Assembly: GCF_017873855.1 (NCBI RefSeq)
Contig: NZ_JAGGKR010000001.1
Location: forward strand, 620,001-684,000
DNA: 64,000 bases
Reading direction: 5' to 3'
DNA from: Methanolinea mesophila
Lineage (GTDB): Archaea; Halobacteriota; Methanomicrobia; Methanomicrobiales; Methanospirillaceae
Part shown: positions 17,840 to 27,102 of the stretch, in pieces
Numbering within the stretch: the stretch's first letter is position 1
Layout of the letters: the number at the start of each line of letters is the position of its first letter
The notes under the pieces: model-generated
Told to the model about the DNA's origin: nothing
The model's database searches: none
Seen by the model: the letters and a program-made list of their open reading frames with translations, nothing else
Program-made: the position numbers and the translations under genes

Positions 17840-18839
17840 AAAATACCGCCCCGGGTCATTTGGGGAGATAATCGGGCAGGAAAAAGCGGTGGACCTGTTG
17901 GGCACCTTCGCCGCGACCGGGAACCTCCCGCATCTCCTCATCACCGGCCCCCATGGAACCGGCAAAACGGCAGGCGTCGAGTGTCTGGCCCGGGCACTCT
18001 ACGGCGATCGCTACCCGGAGAACCTCACGGTCATCCAGGCAGGGGACCTCTTCGAGCAGGGGAAGAAGTATCTCGAGGAGAACGAGCGCTACGCGCATAT
18101 TTACCGTAAGGATCAAAGCCTGCTGAACAATTTCAAAAATATCATCAGGTGGTACGCCTCGCTCCGGCCGCTTGACAGCGAATTCCGGATGATGGTCTTC
18201 GAGGGGGCCTCGGCGCTTACCCGCGAATCCCAGCAGGGGCTCCGCAGGATAATGGAACGGTACAGCGGGACCTGCAGATTCGTGTACATCACAGGCCAGC
18301 CCTCGGGGATCATTCCCGCCATCAGGTCGAGATGTCTCCCCGTGTTCTTCGCACCGCTCGCGGATGATCTCATTCTTGCGAAGCTTCGGACCATCGGATC
18401 CGCCGAAGGGCTTGCACCGGAGCGCTGCCCCGACGACACCCTGGACCTCATTGCACAGGCCGCACGGGGCGACCTGCGGAAAGCAATCATGCTCCTCCAG
18501 ATCTCGGTGGAATCGAACGAACCCCCGGACCTCGTCCGCTGGTCCCAGAGTGAGACCGGCCAGGTTGCGGGAGCGATCTTTTCCGCGGTGGAAAGCGGGG
18601 ATATGCAGGCGGCCGTGCGCCGGATCGAGACGCTCATGATCGAATACGGGCTCTCTGCCCGGGAAGTGATCATGGAGCTCCGCAACGTGACGAAACGGGT
18701 GTATAACGATCCCAGGATCTCCCGCGCCCTCGGCGAAACGGACTATATTCTCGGTCATTGCAACAACGAATACCTGCAACTCAACGCCCTGGTGATGAAG
18801 ATACGGCAGGAGGTATTTTCCCGTGAAAGCGGTCAGTAA
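17826..18839 (+). CDS. Second, divergent RFC small subunit (RfcS2-like) with altered Walker B
   Basis: AAA+ clamp-loader paralogue of 337 residues. It opens MLWIEKYRPGSFGEIIGQE, has an intact Walker A GPHGTGKTA and retains the SRC motif (AIRSRCLPVF). The Walker B position reads MVFEGASAL where the first copy has LFLDEADAL, so the catalytic Asp-Glu pair is lost and ATP hydrolysis by this subunit is doubtful. Haloarchaea and Methanosarcinales also have two small subunits assembling with one large subunit. The ATG has GGAGGGG about ten bases upstream and overlaps the CoA gene. Confidence 0.88.
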   Translation: MLWIEKYRPGSFGEIIGQEKAVDLLGTFAATGNLPHLLITGPHGTGKTAGVECLARALYGDRYPENLTVIQAGDLFEQGKKYLEENERYAHIYRKDQSLLNNFKNIIRWYASLRPLDSEFRMMVFEGASALTRESQQGLRRIMERYSGTCRFVYITGQPSGIIPAIRSRCLPVFFAPLADDLILAKLRTIGSAEGLAPERCPDDTLDLIAQAARGDLRKAIMLLQISVESNEPPDLVRWSQSETGQVAGAIFSAVESGDMQAAVRRIETLMIEYGLSAREVIMELRNVTKRVYNDPRISRALGETDYILGHCNNEYLQLNALVMKIRQEVFSRESGQ

Positions 18840-19545
18840 GGTCCAGCGCCATTACGACGAAGTCGCGCACATCTATGACCGGAGGTACGACCGTTCCGGC
18901 GGGAGAGCATATTACAGCCACATCAGCCGGCACGTCATGGAGGGATTACCCGGGGATAAAAGGCTCCTCGACCTCGGATGCGGTACAGGCCTCTTCCTGT
19001 CCAGGTACCGGTCCACGGGCGGTGATGGCGTCGGGCTCGACATCAGCCGGATGATGCTGAACAGGGCACAGGAGAGATCGCCTTCTTCGAGTCTCTGCAT
19101 GGGAAATGCCGAACACCTGCCCTTCAGGGACGGAAGTTTCGACGTCGTCGCGAGCCTCCTTGCGTTCAGTTATCTCCGAAACCCTGACCGGGTGCTGGAA
19201 GAGTCGTTTCGGATCCTCTCCCCGGGAGGGACCATCGCAATATGCACGCTGGGGAAAAACCTCTTTACCACGGGCCTGCCCGCAGTCTACCAGATTGGCG
19301 AGGTGATGGGGGTGACCCACGTCGGGATGGGGAATTTCGGGGAACGCTATTACTCCGGGAATGAGATGGGGTCTCTCCTCCGGGAGGCGGGATTCCGTCA
19401 GATCACGGTGAAACGGATCTCGTTCGCACACGTCAGCCTTGCAAGGCCGTTGTTCCATCTCGCGAAAAAATTCGAGCCCTTCGTAGAGACCCATATTCCC
19501 TACCTGGCCTACAACCTGGTGGCATTCGCACGAAAGCCCGAATGA
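18823..19545 (+). CDS. Class I SAM-dependent methyltransferase (UbiE-like)
   Basis: Protein of 240 residues starting at a GTG that overlaps the RFC gene by 17 bases. Motif I is LLDLGCGTGLFL, the acidic residue follows in GVGLDISRMML, and FDVVASLLAFSYL marks motif II. Fold class is certain; substrate is not. Last gene of the plus-strand run, which then meets a convergent minus-strand gene after 152 bases of featureless sequence. Confidence 0.8.
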   Translation: MKAVSKVQRHYDEVAHIYDRRYDRSGGRAYYSHISRHVMEGLPGDKRLLDLGCGTGLFLSRYRSTGGDGVGLDISRMMLNRAQERSPSSSLCMGNAEHLPFRDGSFDVVASLLAFSYLRNPDRVLEESFRILSPGGTIAICTLGKNLFTTGLPAVYQIGEVMGVTHVGMGNFGERYYSGNEMGSLLREAGFRQITVKRISFAHVSLARPLFHLAKKFEPFVETHIPYLAYNLVAFARKPE

Positions 19546-19697
19546 GATATTCAGGGTTCAAAAGGACCCGGTTTCTTCCCGTGAACAGGAACATCCGGGA
19601 AAGGCACCGGACACCCGTGCAGACGCTGAAAAAGGCGGGTTGCCAACCGGGGGCATATTCCCGGCTGCATACCCGGATTGACCAGATATCGTTCGGT

Positions 19698-21068
19698 TTA
19701 TTCGCCAGATGGTGTTATCCTTTTCAGTACGGATTCTTTCTTCCGGATTGCCGCCAGGGCAGCCGCTTCCACCAGGTTCTTCATCTCGTCGAAATCCCGG
19801 GCGGTCCGGTCGACCACCTTCTTGACCGGGGTATACGCCGCTTCCCGGAACCGGGGGGAAAAGTCCCTTCTCCCGTCATCTGTCTCGAGAAGCGCCTCCG
19901 GAACCCCTTTTTCGACACAACCGATCTCCTCGATGCGGACCCCGGCGGATGAGATTACCGTGCTGATTGCGGGAGCGGCCTCCCGGGGGGCGACGATGAG
20001 CAGCGCATCGAGGGATACCCCAAGGTAATCGATGGAGAGCCTCTCCAGGAGTTCTCTCACCCGGGGCTGGACAAGCCCCGCCACACGATCCTCCCGGACC
20101 ACGATCCTGCACCCTGCCGTCTGGGCCATCTCGTGCACATCTCCCCGGAGCCCCCCGTTAGTCACGTCGGTCATGGCGTGGATCCGGTGCAGTACCGGGT
20201 CCTTGAGCAGCGTCTCGCACGCGGTAAGAAAATGGAGGTTGATGGTCTCCTCGACCACTTCGGGAAACCCGGAGTACAGGGCGGCAGTGGCAATGGTGCC
20301 TCCTCCCGCGCCCTCGGTCATGAGCAGTACATCACCGGGAGCAGTGCCCCTTCGTGCGGTGAGATGGCCTGCGATCCCTACCGTCCCTACGCACCCCGTC
20401 ATACGGTTCCCGAGCACCATGTCCCCGCCGATGCGGAGCGTCGATCCGCTCACAAGGGGGACACCCATCGCCTCTCCCACCGTGGTTATTCCCGCAGTAT
20501 AGTCGAATATCTTTGCCACGTCGCCATCGTCGGCGACGTGGATATCTGAGAACAGCATGATCGGTCTTGCACCCATCACGTACGCGTCACGGAGCGTGGC
20601 CCTCGTGGCATGGAATCCGGCGAGGAAGGGAAAATCCGAGAGCCGGGAGTGCATCCCGTCGACCGTGCACACGACGTACCGGGCATTTCCCTGTTCTTTG
20701 CCGGGGACTTCCCCCGGGACGCGGGCAAGCGGGACGACCCCCGCATCGTCCATCTCGTCGACCCCCACCACCGCCCCTGTCTTACCGATGATCCTGGCAA
20801 TCTGGCGGTGGGCAAAAAAGTCGCCCGTGCCGCGTGAACCCACCCCGAATTCACCCATCTTCACCCCTGCAGGGGAGAACGAGAACAGGTCCCCGGAAAG
20901 CCCTGTGGTATTCCTGACCTCCTCGATGACCGCATCCGAAAATTCCCGCGCATAGGAGGACTGCACACCGGGTTTGTACTCCTTTATAAGGCTCACGAGA
21001 TCTTCACGTACCGAAGACACGTCCTCTCCCCGCGCGATCCTCCGGCGAACGAATTCCTCCACGTCCAT
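19698..21068 (-). CDS. AIR synthase-related protein (PurM/HypE/SelD superfamily)
   Basis: Protein of 456 residues. The N-terminal 60 residues are helical; the PurM-like core follows with GVDEMDDAGV, an NGGLRGDV motif in DVTNGGLRGDVHEMA and GGGTIATAALYS. These fit the ATP-binding AIR-synthase fold used by PurM, HypE, SelD and ThiL. No Cys/Sec signature of SelD is seen near the N-terminus. The length and helical extension suggest an archaeal paralogue of unassigned role, perhaps hydrogenase or cofactor maturation. Monocistronic; a T-rich TTTTTTATC box 25-35 bases upstream may be its TATA element. Confidence 0.7.
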   Translation of the reverse strand: MDVEEFVRRRIARGEDVSSVREDLVSLIKEYKPGVQSSYAREFSDAVIEEVRNTTGLSGDLFSFSPAGVKMGEFGVGSRGTGDFFAHRQIARIIGKTGAVVGVDEMDDAGVVPLARVPGEVPGKEQGNARYVVCTVDGMHSRLSDFPFLAGFHATRATLRDAYVMGARPIMLFSDIHVADDGDVAKIFDYTAGITTVGEAMGVPLVSGSTLRIGGDMVLGNRMTGCVGTVGIAGHLTARRGTAPGDVLLMTEGAGGGTIATAALYSGFPEVVEETINLHFLTACETLLKDPVLHRIHAMTDVTNGGLRGDVHEMAQTAGCRIVVREDRVAGLVQPRVRELLERLSIDYLGVSLDALLIVAPREAAPAISTVISSAGVRIEEIGCVEKGVPEALLETDDGRRDFSPRFREAAYTPVKKVVDRTARDFDEMKNLVEAAALAAIRKKESVLKRITPSGE

Positions 21069-21253
21069 GTCTAGCTCTTGTGCTCCGTGTGATAAAAAAC
21101 AAGGGATCTTCGGATTGGATCACGGAGAACGGAAGGAAGAAGGGATCCCCCCGCCGTGTTCAGGTCTGGCCCGGTGCGGTATGCCAGGCCGCCTGTTGGA
21201 ACGAAACCGCTTTCTGCCCGGGCCGGGAAGGGGCCCGTCACGAGAGCGCGAGG

Positions 21254-22399
21254 TCAGTACCGTTCGCTGTGTTTGAGGGTAACGGCAAATGATTCACGCC
21301 CCTCGTGAATCGTCCGCGAGAGTCGTGCAGTCACCCTTTTCATTCCTTCGGGTGCGCACATCACATATTCGGAGATAAGACCTATCGGGACCTTTTCAAG
21401 CGTTTTGAGATCGCTCTCGAGCGCGGGGTGACTTTGGGCATGCAGGATCTCCCGTATATTTTTCACCTCTTTTCCTTCCGTGCCCGATAATACCCGTGCA
21501 GAGTGTGTGATCGAAAGAATTGTCCCCTCCGAATCGATCACAATCCTCGGCGAAGTACGCACAGACTCCGCCTGTTTCCGTGATACCTGGGAATCCTCCG
21601 TGCTTCCTTTCACCCTGACGACCTCCACGATTCCGGTCAGGGTGTTTCTATCGTCCAGGTAGACCCGGACATGCTCTTCACAACGTGCTCCGAGGGAGCC
21701 CGGTGGTGCTTCGGCCCGGGCCGTCATTCCCCCGTCCGGTTCGGTTCTGATATCGGAATAATACCGCGATTGCAGTTCACCTGGCGCGAGGACCAGGTCG
21801 GCGAGAATGGGCCGCGCCGATCCGAAGAGCACCTCTGCGAGACGATGGTCCGCGCGACCGCGCATTGATTCCGCAGGGAGGCCGGTCAACTTCTGCATGT
21901 GTACGTTCCATTCGGCGATCCGCCCGTCGCGATCGAAAAGGCATGCAGGGTCCGGGATCGCCTGCACAATTCTCACAAGATCTGTCAGGCTGTGCCCACT
22001 TGTTCTCGCCTTGACCGCATGTTCGATGCGTTCGCGAAGGACCGCAAGCTGGGTGCGCGGGTGCCTGCCTTTCTTCAGGTAATAGTCGGCTCCGAGGTTC
22101 AGGGCTTCGATCGCCACTTTCTGGCTGCCTTTTCCGGTAAAAATAATGAACGGGATCTCGTTTCCTTTCTCCCGGACTTTTTTCAGGAGATCGATCCCCG
22201 TTGTCCCGGGCATGAAGTAATCCGCTACGACGACGTCGAAATTCTCGTTCGCCAGCGCATTCAGGGCATCGCCGGCGTTCCCCGTAGCCCTGACCCGAAA
22301 GTCTCCCGATGCCTCGAGGTATTCTTTTGCGAGATCACACAATCCGGGTTCGTCATCTACAAACAGCACTAACGTCAGTCCAAACCCCCCCCGGGCCAT
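21254..22399 (-). CDS. Response regulator with REC domain and two PAS-like domains
   Basis: Signal protein of 381 residues. The receiver domain opens VLFVDDEPGL, has the phospho-acceptor Asp in VVVADYFMPG, the conserved Thr in IIFTGKGS and Lys in YYLKKG. A PAS domain (about 150-260) and a second PAS-like domain (about 305-375) follow; no histidine kinase or DNA-binding domain is present, so output must be through partners. The ATG before ARGGFGLT is the best standard start, but a run of eight C on the plus strand near 22384-22392 just inside it makes start or frame uncertain. Confidence 0.75.
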   Translation of the reverse strand: MARGGFGLTLVLFVDDEPGLCDLAKEYLEASGDFRVRATGNAGDALNALANENFDVVVADYFMPGTTGIDLLKKVREKGNEIPFIIFTGKGSQKVAIEALNLGADYYLKKGRHPRTQLAVLRERIEHAVKARTSGHSLTDLVRIVQAIPDPACLFDRDGRIAEWNVHMQKLTGLPAESMRGRADHRLAEVLFGSARPILADLVLAPGELQSRYYSDIRTEPDGGMTARAEAPPGSLGARCEEHVRVYLDDRNTLTGIVEVVRVKGSTEDSQVSRKQAESVRTSPRIVIDSEGTILSITHSARVLSGTEGKEVKNIREILHAQSHPALESDLKTLEKVPIGLISEYVMCAPEGMKRVTARLSRTIHEGRESFAVTLKHSERY

Positions 22400-22513
22400 T
22401 GGTCTGAATCCCTGTTGACTTCCTTGGTGCAGGAGTTGATAAATCTCCCGATGTGGCCGCGCGGATGTTTTTTTTTCCAAAAATCCTGCCTCACGGGTGA
22501 GGAGGAGGGTGCT

Positions 22514-22539
22514 GAAAATTAATTCAGGTAATTTTATTT
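22514..22539. promoter_or_regulatory. Divergent control region with AT-rich inverted repeat
   Basis: AAAATTA at 22514-22520 is repeated inverted as TAATTTT at 22528-22534, and overlaps a TATA-like TTTTATTTA (22531-22539) before the PEGA protein gene. It lies between the divergent response-regulator and PEGA genes and could be an operator. Confidence 0.4.
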
Positions 22540-22576
22540 ATCTCACAAACGCTAGGATTATTTGGTTGATACTAGT

Positions 22577-23833
22577 ATGAACCGGTTGATATTAGTCTGG
22601 GGGGTTTTAATACTCATTCTTGCCGTTCCGGCCTGCGCTGCCGTTTCGGTCACGGTCGATCCGCACCAGATCGGCCAGTCGGGAACAGTGAGCGTACATT
22701 ATTCGGGACTACCTGATGGAACGAACTGTTCCCTCCGGGTCCAGGCATTCATGGACGTGGACCCCGGGTCCGACTTCCTTTTCAGGGCGGGAAACGTGAG
22801 CCTGCCCTTCGACCTCGGGATCGTGACCTTTACCGTGAAGAACCAGAATACCGCGTATAACCGGATCGTAATCCGTGAATGGGAGAACGAGCCGGGTGAG
22901 GAGGGCTATGACGAGATCACGTTCGAAGGGCCCTCGGTTGACGGGACCTATTCGAAATCGGCGGTTTCGAGCAACGCCGAGGAGGGAGGAGATATCTGGC
23001 AGGTGGAGGACTCGTCCACCGCACTCTCTGCCGCGCGCAACGTGGTATTCAGCGGAGAGATAGCAGGCCAGAAGACCGGCGGTCCGTCGGAGGGGACGTT
23101 CGAGGTGCCCATCCTTGCCTCCAACCCGGGGACCCTTCGCTTTACCCTCGTCGCCGACGGGGAAGTAGCGGATTCGGATGAGATCGTGATCGGCTCTCCC
23201 GTTTCAAGGAGCGGAAGGATCTACATAACCTCGAACCCGTCCGGTGCCGGGGTATTCATCGACGGGGTGCTCTACGGCATGACCCCGGCAATGATCGTCG
23301 ATGTCCCGCCGGGACAGCGGATCGTGACCCTCACCAAGGACGGGTATGTGCCGTGGAAAAAGACGGTGAATGTCCAGGCACAGCGGATCACCATGCTCAC
23401 CGGAATAAAGCTCACGAAAGAGGGGCCGGAAACGGGGGCAATTTCCGTAATATCCATTCCATGGAGCGCTGCGGTATACCTGGACGACCAGTACAAAGGG
23501 CTCACACCCCTGACTATCCAGGGAGTAACCGCGGGCACCCACACACTGAAAGTAACAAAAGACGGGTACCGGGACTACAGCACGACGGTGACCGTATCTA
23601 GTGGCAGGACGACGAGAGTCCCCACGATACGGCTCGTTCGCGAGAGCATTCCCGTAACGGGTACCAGTGGGAGCGTATTCAATAACATCGGTCTCCTTAA
23701 CGAATACGAGGAGAGTACGACAGTCACCGATGCAGGAGCCCTTCTCCAGGAGATCGGGGCACGCGATTCTTCGAGCCGGGGTGAGCTTATCCAGAACGCG
23801 CTTTCGCGGTTCCGGGCCCAACAAACCACCTGA
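22577..23833 (+). CDS. Secreted protein with two PEGA domains
   Basis: Exported protein of 418 residues. A signal peptide MNRLILVWGVLILILAVPAC is followed by a beta-sandwich domain (about 27-215) resembling that of the gene at 32496-33425. Two PEGA domains follow: GRIYITSNPSGAGVFIDG and GAISVISIPWSAAVYLDD, each ending with a GYxxW or GYRDY turn. The C-terminal 70 residues lack a membrane helix, so it may be released or held by the envelope. An upstream TTG is less likely than the ATG chosen. PEGA proteins are common at methanogen surfaces; ligand unknown. Confidence 0.8.
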   Translation: MNRLILVWGVLILILAVPACAAVSVTVDPHQIGQSGTVSVHYSGLPDGTNCSLRVQAFMDVDPGSDFLFRAGNVSLPFDLGIVTFTVKNQNTAYNRIVIREWENEPGEEGYDEITFEGPSVDGTYSKSAVSSNAEEGGDIWQVEDSSTALSAARNVVFSGEIAGQKTGGPSEGTFEVPILASNPGTLRFTLVADGEVADSDEIVIGSPVSRSGRIYITSNPSGAGVFIDGVLYGMTPAMIVDVPPGQRIVTLTKDGYVPWKKTVNVQAQRITMLTGIKLTKEGPETGAISVISIPWSAAVYLDDQYKGLTPLTIQGVTAGTHTLKVTKDGYRDYSTTVTVSSGRTTRVPTIRLVRESIPVTGTSGSVFNNIGLLNEYEESTTVTDAGALLQEIGARDSSSRGELIQNALSRFRAQQTT

Positions 23834-23980
23834 TTTTTTGCTGAAATCCCACTTTTTTAAATTCCTCCGCGCTCTTGTTTACACGGATTATTTACGAATT
23901 GTTTTGCTCTGTTGCATCCTCGATCTCCTTCATTTATGAGTGTATTTTCAAGGCTTGCCAGGGATAGATCAAATCTCTCG

Positions 23981-24030
23981 CATATGACGCTCCAGGGGCT
24001 CTGCCCCACCGCTGCGGCGCCCCAACGGGA
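23981..24030 (-). repeat. Dispersed GC-rich repeat, copy A
   Basis: On the minus strand it reads GGGGCGCCGCAGCGG, then a GGGGC/GCCCC hairpin, then GGAGCGTCAT. The first 15 bases and the last 10 are identical to copy D at 49888. Confidence 0.7.
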
Positions 24031-24114
24031 TATGCCTGGACTGTCGCAGGCCCAGAATCTTTTTCTATTTGAAATTAAGCGACTTCAGCACAGGGTAGTG
24101 TTTTGCCAGGAATG

Positions 24115-24179
24115 TCGCGCCGGGGGCTGCCACAGTGGCGGGGGCGAAGCCCCCAAGAACGTCACGTAATAAGGATGTC
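24115..24179 (+). repeat. Dispersed GC-rich repeat, copy B
   Basis: Reads CGCCGGGGGCTGCCACAGTG, then a GGGGGC/GCCCCC hairpin with a GAA loop, then AAGAACGTCACG. It aligns with copies A and D over the GCCGCAGCGG core and the trailing CGTCA. It is followed 85 bases on by copy C. Confidence 0.65.
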
Positions 24180-24199
24180 AATAAAGTCAATTGTTGATA

Positions 24200-24264
24200 T
24201 CGCGCCCGGGGGCTGCCCAAGAGGCGGAGACAGAGCCTCAAAGAACGTCTCAATGCGAGGACGT
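24200..24264 (+). repeat. Dispersed GC-rich repeat, copy C
   Basis: Degenerate tandem partner of copy B with 85-base spacing. It shares TCGCGCC, GGGGGCTGCC, AAGAACGTC and the trailing GGAYGTCAA, while the central hairpin has decayed to GAGGCGGAGACAGAGCCTC. Confidence 0.6.
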
Positions 24265-24459
24265 CAACCAGGTCCCGAATCTTTTTTCCCTGCTCCGTGA
24301 GTTCCCGGCCGAACCATTCATTATGACAGCCGGCGGCTTCGATATTCCTTTAAAAAAATTTAATCCTGAAGAGTATCGCTCACTCAATACCTGCAAATCG
24401 CCGGGACACACCATCGGATACCCCCGGAACGAACCCTGCGGGAGTGTCTCCAAAAAAAT

Positions 24460-24957
24460 TCAGGGGAGTGCCCTCGAAAGGGGCGGAATTCCTGTGGAGT
24501 CGTAAAATACTTCCTGGTATCCGTCAGGGAACCGGACAATTGTCCGGTCGGGGGAAAAGTCCGGTCTGACCAGCGGCGCAAACCAGTACCCATTCAGGGC
24601 CTGCTCGGCAGACGCAAATGAGAGCCCGGGAGTGTTCATGATCACCTCTCCATTCTCCTCCCTCACGGTTGCAAATTGTTCCACCGTGAATTCGGCCCGG
24701 GTATTCCCCACGTTCTGTATCTCCACGTTTTTATGGAGATTCGATTCCAGTGCGGACTTCAACTCCTTTCCCGGGTCCGCTATTCGCAGGAATATGGCAA
24801 CATTTTCCAGGAACGAGAGGGAATAGTCGAACTGTATCTCTGCGTCCCCCTGATCGTCCAGGGAGATTGTCAACTCTCGTGCAACGAATGCCTGACCGGG
24901 GGCGACCAGAAGGATCGCCACCATGATCAGCACGAGCGCACCACTTCGCGTCTCCAT
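24460..24957 (-). CDS. Small exported protein of unknown function
   Basis: Protein of 165 residues with an N-terminal hydrophobic segment (ALVLIMVAILLVAPGQAF) ending in a plausible signal-peptidase site, then a soluble domain rich in beta-strand pattern (LTISLDDQGDAEIQFDYSL) without a further membrane helix. No family recognised. It is divergent from the MoxR operon across 124 bases and could belong to the same envelope system. Confidence 0.65.
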   Translation of the reverse strand: METRSGALVLIMVAILLVAPGQAFVARELTISLDDQGDAEIQFDYSLSFLENVAIFLRIADPGKELKSALESNLHKNVEIQNVGNTRAEFTVEQFATVREENGEVIMNTPGLSFASAEQALNGYWFAPLVRPDFSPDRTIVRFPDGYQEVFYDSTGIPPLSRALP

Positions 24958-25081
24958 ACTGATATCGCCAGTGCAGGGGTTGGCCTGAACCGCATTAACC
25001 TTTTCCTACCCCGGATGAAGGGCAGACTTTTCAAAACCTCCGATACCCTCATCTGGAGAAAAGTCATATCTCCTAAAAAGG

Positions 25082-25342
25082 ATGCATAAAAAGAGGATCG
25101 CCCTCCTGGCACTCACGCTCTGGTTAATTTTGATAATTGCGTTCATGCTCCTTGCCAGGACGCTCGATCTGGAAATATTCTTCGTACTCTGGCTGATAGG
25201 TATTCTCGTGATAGTGGAGCTGGTATCCGGTGCCTCGGCCACCCCACGGTACCTGAAATATCTCAGGTTCGTAATTGCTGCCGGCGTGATCATCTTCGGG
25301 GCAATCGTCGCCCAGAAAGTACTGGAGATATTGAGTCGATGA
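25082..25342 (+). CDS. Small membrane protein, first gene of the MoxR/DUF58 operon
   Basis: 86 residues with three hydrophobic segments (LALTLWLILIIAFMLLA, IFFVLWLIGILVIVEL and FVIAAGVIIFGAIVA). AAAAAGG lies directly before the ATG. No family recognised. Its stop overlaps the next start as ATGA, tying it to the membrane operon. Confidence 0.65.
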   Translation: MHKKRIALLALTLWLILIIAFMLLARTLDLEIFFVLWLIGILVIVELVSGASATPRYLKYLRFVIAAGVIIFGAIVAQKVLEILSR

Positions 25343-27102
25343 CCCGGGCACTCGCTGGAATAGTCGTTATTTCGGTGCTCACGGCATTCGCACTGGTTTT
25401 CGTCGGCATGCACGCGGCCTCCCCGCTCCTTTATAACCCCTCGTTCGACGGCTCCACGCCGTCGCATACCAACCCTGCGGGGCTGGACAAGACCGGCAAC
25501 AACGAGGCCGAACGTCTTCTGCCCCTCATGAGCGATCTGCTCGACTCACCCGGGACGGTAATGGTGAACATCAGGTATGGGGACCTGGACCTGGCGCAAC
25601 GGGACTTCGAGGAATTTTCCGAGATGGCCAGGTCGCTCGACACGCTTGTGGTGAACCTGGAGATGTCGGAGAGCGAGATCGAGGAGTTCCGACGCATGAA
25701 CCGAAAAAACCTGGAAATCATGAACGAGCTCCTCAACAGCACCTCCAGGCTGGACGAACTCCGTACACTCGAGGTCCGGTTCAGGGATTCCAACGATCCT
25801 CAGGCGATGACCAGCATCACGTATGAAGGGGAGGCACTAAGGAAAAAAGTCCGCGGACTGCTCACGGATTACGAGTCACAGCGCGAACCGATGACCCGGA
25901 CCGGGGAAGACCTGGAACTCGATACCACGGAGTACCAGGAAAGTCATCAGATCTTCGAGGAGATAGTGAGGAGCATCGAGGAAGAACAGGATACCAGGAG
26001 CAGGGATCTCCCGGTTCCCGTTGATGACCCTTACCGGATCACCCTAAGGACCTCGCCCCCGGTGGTATTCTATCACGATACCCTGGTGATCTCGGGATTC
26101 CTTTCCGGGCCACAGACCACGGGGGTCGAGATCGCCATATTCATCGACTCCCGTCAGGAGGCGAGCGTGTTTACAGATTCTTCCGGGATGTTCTTCCACC
26201 GGGTGTATATCGATTCCATGAGCGCGGGAGGACATACCGTGTTCGTCACATTCAGGGATAGTACGTTCTCGGATATCCATTCCTTCACCGTTGAGACGCT
26301 CCCCACGACCCTGACCCTTGCCTCCCCCTCGCCGGGGAAAGGGGGCTATTCGGCGTACGGGGTCCTTTCCGCACCGGACCGTCCGGTGACAGGAGCAGGG
26401 GTGAGCATACTTGTCGATGGAAAGGTGACCCGAAAAGTCGTCACAGGGAACGACGGTAGTTATCAGGCGGTGATTCCTCTCGCGGCCGGGGAACACGATA
26501 TTAAGGCTGTTTTTACGCCACTGGGCCTTCCGCTCGGCCCGTCGGAGAGCGGGAGCCGTCACATTGTAGTCAGGCCTGAAGATGCCCCTGTGACCATTCC
26601 CGGCCTTTATTCCATCCTTTTTGGCGCCATCGTCATCGCGGCGTCCTCGGGCGGGGCTTATTATTATCTCAGGCGAAGGCCCGGGATCCCGTACAGGTCC
26701 CTGCCAGGTGAATTCCCGCCGGGTGAAATCACGGTCTCCCCGCTCCCGGGGACTCCGGGGGCCGCCCCGGAAACCTCCGCGGTCCCGTTTGCAATCCGGG
26801 CGGACGAGACTCTGGAATACTACAGGAGGGAAGAAAATTCCCGGGAAGCTGCGCGGTTGCTGTTCCTGTTCCTGCGGACGGAGATAACCGCCCGCCTCGG
26901 GCTGCGGCACGAAAGGTCGATCACCGCCCGGGAGATGGTAAAATCTTCGGAAGGGAGAGCATTCTTCTCACCTCTCCGGATATTTACCCAGATATACGAG
27001 AAGGTCCGGTACGATCGGGCGATCGCGGGACAGGATGAGAAAGACCGTATCGGCGCGGCATTCTCCGCAACCGCGGGGGTTCTGGAAGGTGATGAGCATT
27101 AG
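25339..27102 (+). CDS. Membrane protein with coiled-coil and Ig-like regions, DUF4129-like tail
   Basis: 587 residues: an N-terminal membrane helix; an acidic, helical extracellular region (about 50-215) rich in Glu and Arg; two Ig-like beta domains (about 230-340 and 345-415, the latter with VLVDGKVTRKVVTGNDGSY-like carboxypeptidase-regulatory pattern); a second membrane helix (about 420-445); and a cytoplasmic tail whose last 90 residues (YYRREENSREAARLLF, SITAREMV) resemble DUF4129. DUF4129 domains commonly accompany MoxR and DUF58 genes. The role in archaea is unknown. Confidence 0.7.
   Translation: MTRALAGIVVISVLTAFALVFVGMHAASPLLYNPSFDGSTPSHTNPAGLDKTGNNEAERLLPLMSDLLDSPGTVMVNIRYGDLDLAQRDFEEFSEMARSLDTLVVNLEMSESEIEEFRRMNRKNLEIMNELLNSTSRLDELRTLEVRFRDSNDPQAMTSITYEGEALRKKVRGLLTDYESQREPMTRTGEDLELDTTEYQESHQIFEEIVRSIEEEQDTRSRDLPVPVDDPYRITLRTSPPVVFYHDTLVISGFLSGPQTTGVEIAIFIDSRQEASVFTDSSGMFFHRVYIDSMSAGGHTVFVTFRDSTFSDIHSFTVETLPTTLTLASPSPGKGGYSAYGVLSAPDRPVTGAGVSILVDGKVTRKVVTGNDGSYQAVIPLAAGEHDIKAVFTPLGLPLGPSESGSRHIVVRPEDAPVTIPGLYSILFGAIVIAASSGGAYYYLRRRPGIPYRSLPGEFPPGEITVSPLPGTPGAAPETSAVPFAIRADETLEYYRREENSREAARLLFLFLRTEITARLGLRHERSITAREMVKSSEGRAFFSPLRIFTQIYEKVRYDRAIAGQDEKDRIGAAFSATAGVLEGDEH

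Larger units (their letters stand above)
23834..24459. other. Gene-free stretch carrying dispersed repeats
   Basis: No ORF here looks coding. It holds three copies of a short GC-rich repeat (listed separately), one inverted relative to the other two, plus A/T runs such as CTTTAAAAAAATTTAATCC near 24350. It separates the PEGA gene from the 3' end of the minus-strand gene at 24460. Confidence 0.6.

Noticed and set aside
22380-22400. Frameshift in the response-regulator gene at the C8 run
   Set aside because: The receiver domain is intact from its first strand onward, so the run only affects the choice of start; no broken domain is seen.
24115-24264. CRISPR array from the two 85-base-spaced repeats
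   Set aside because: Only two diverged units, no constant repeat of 24-40 bases with unique spacers, and no cas genes.
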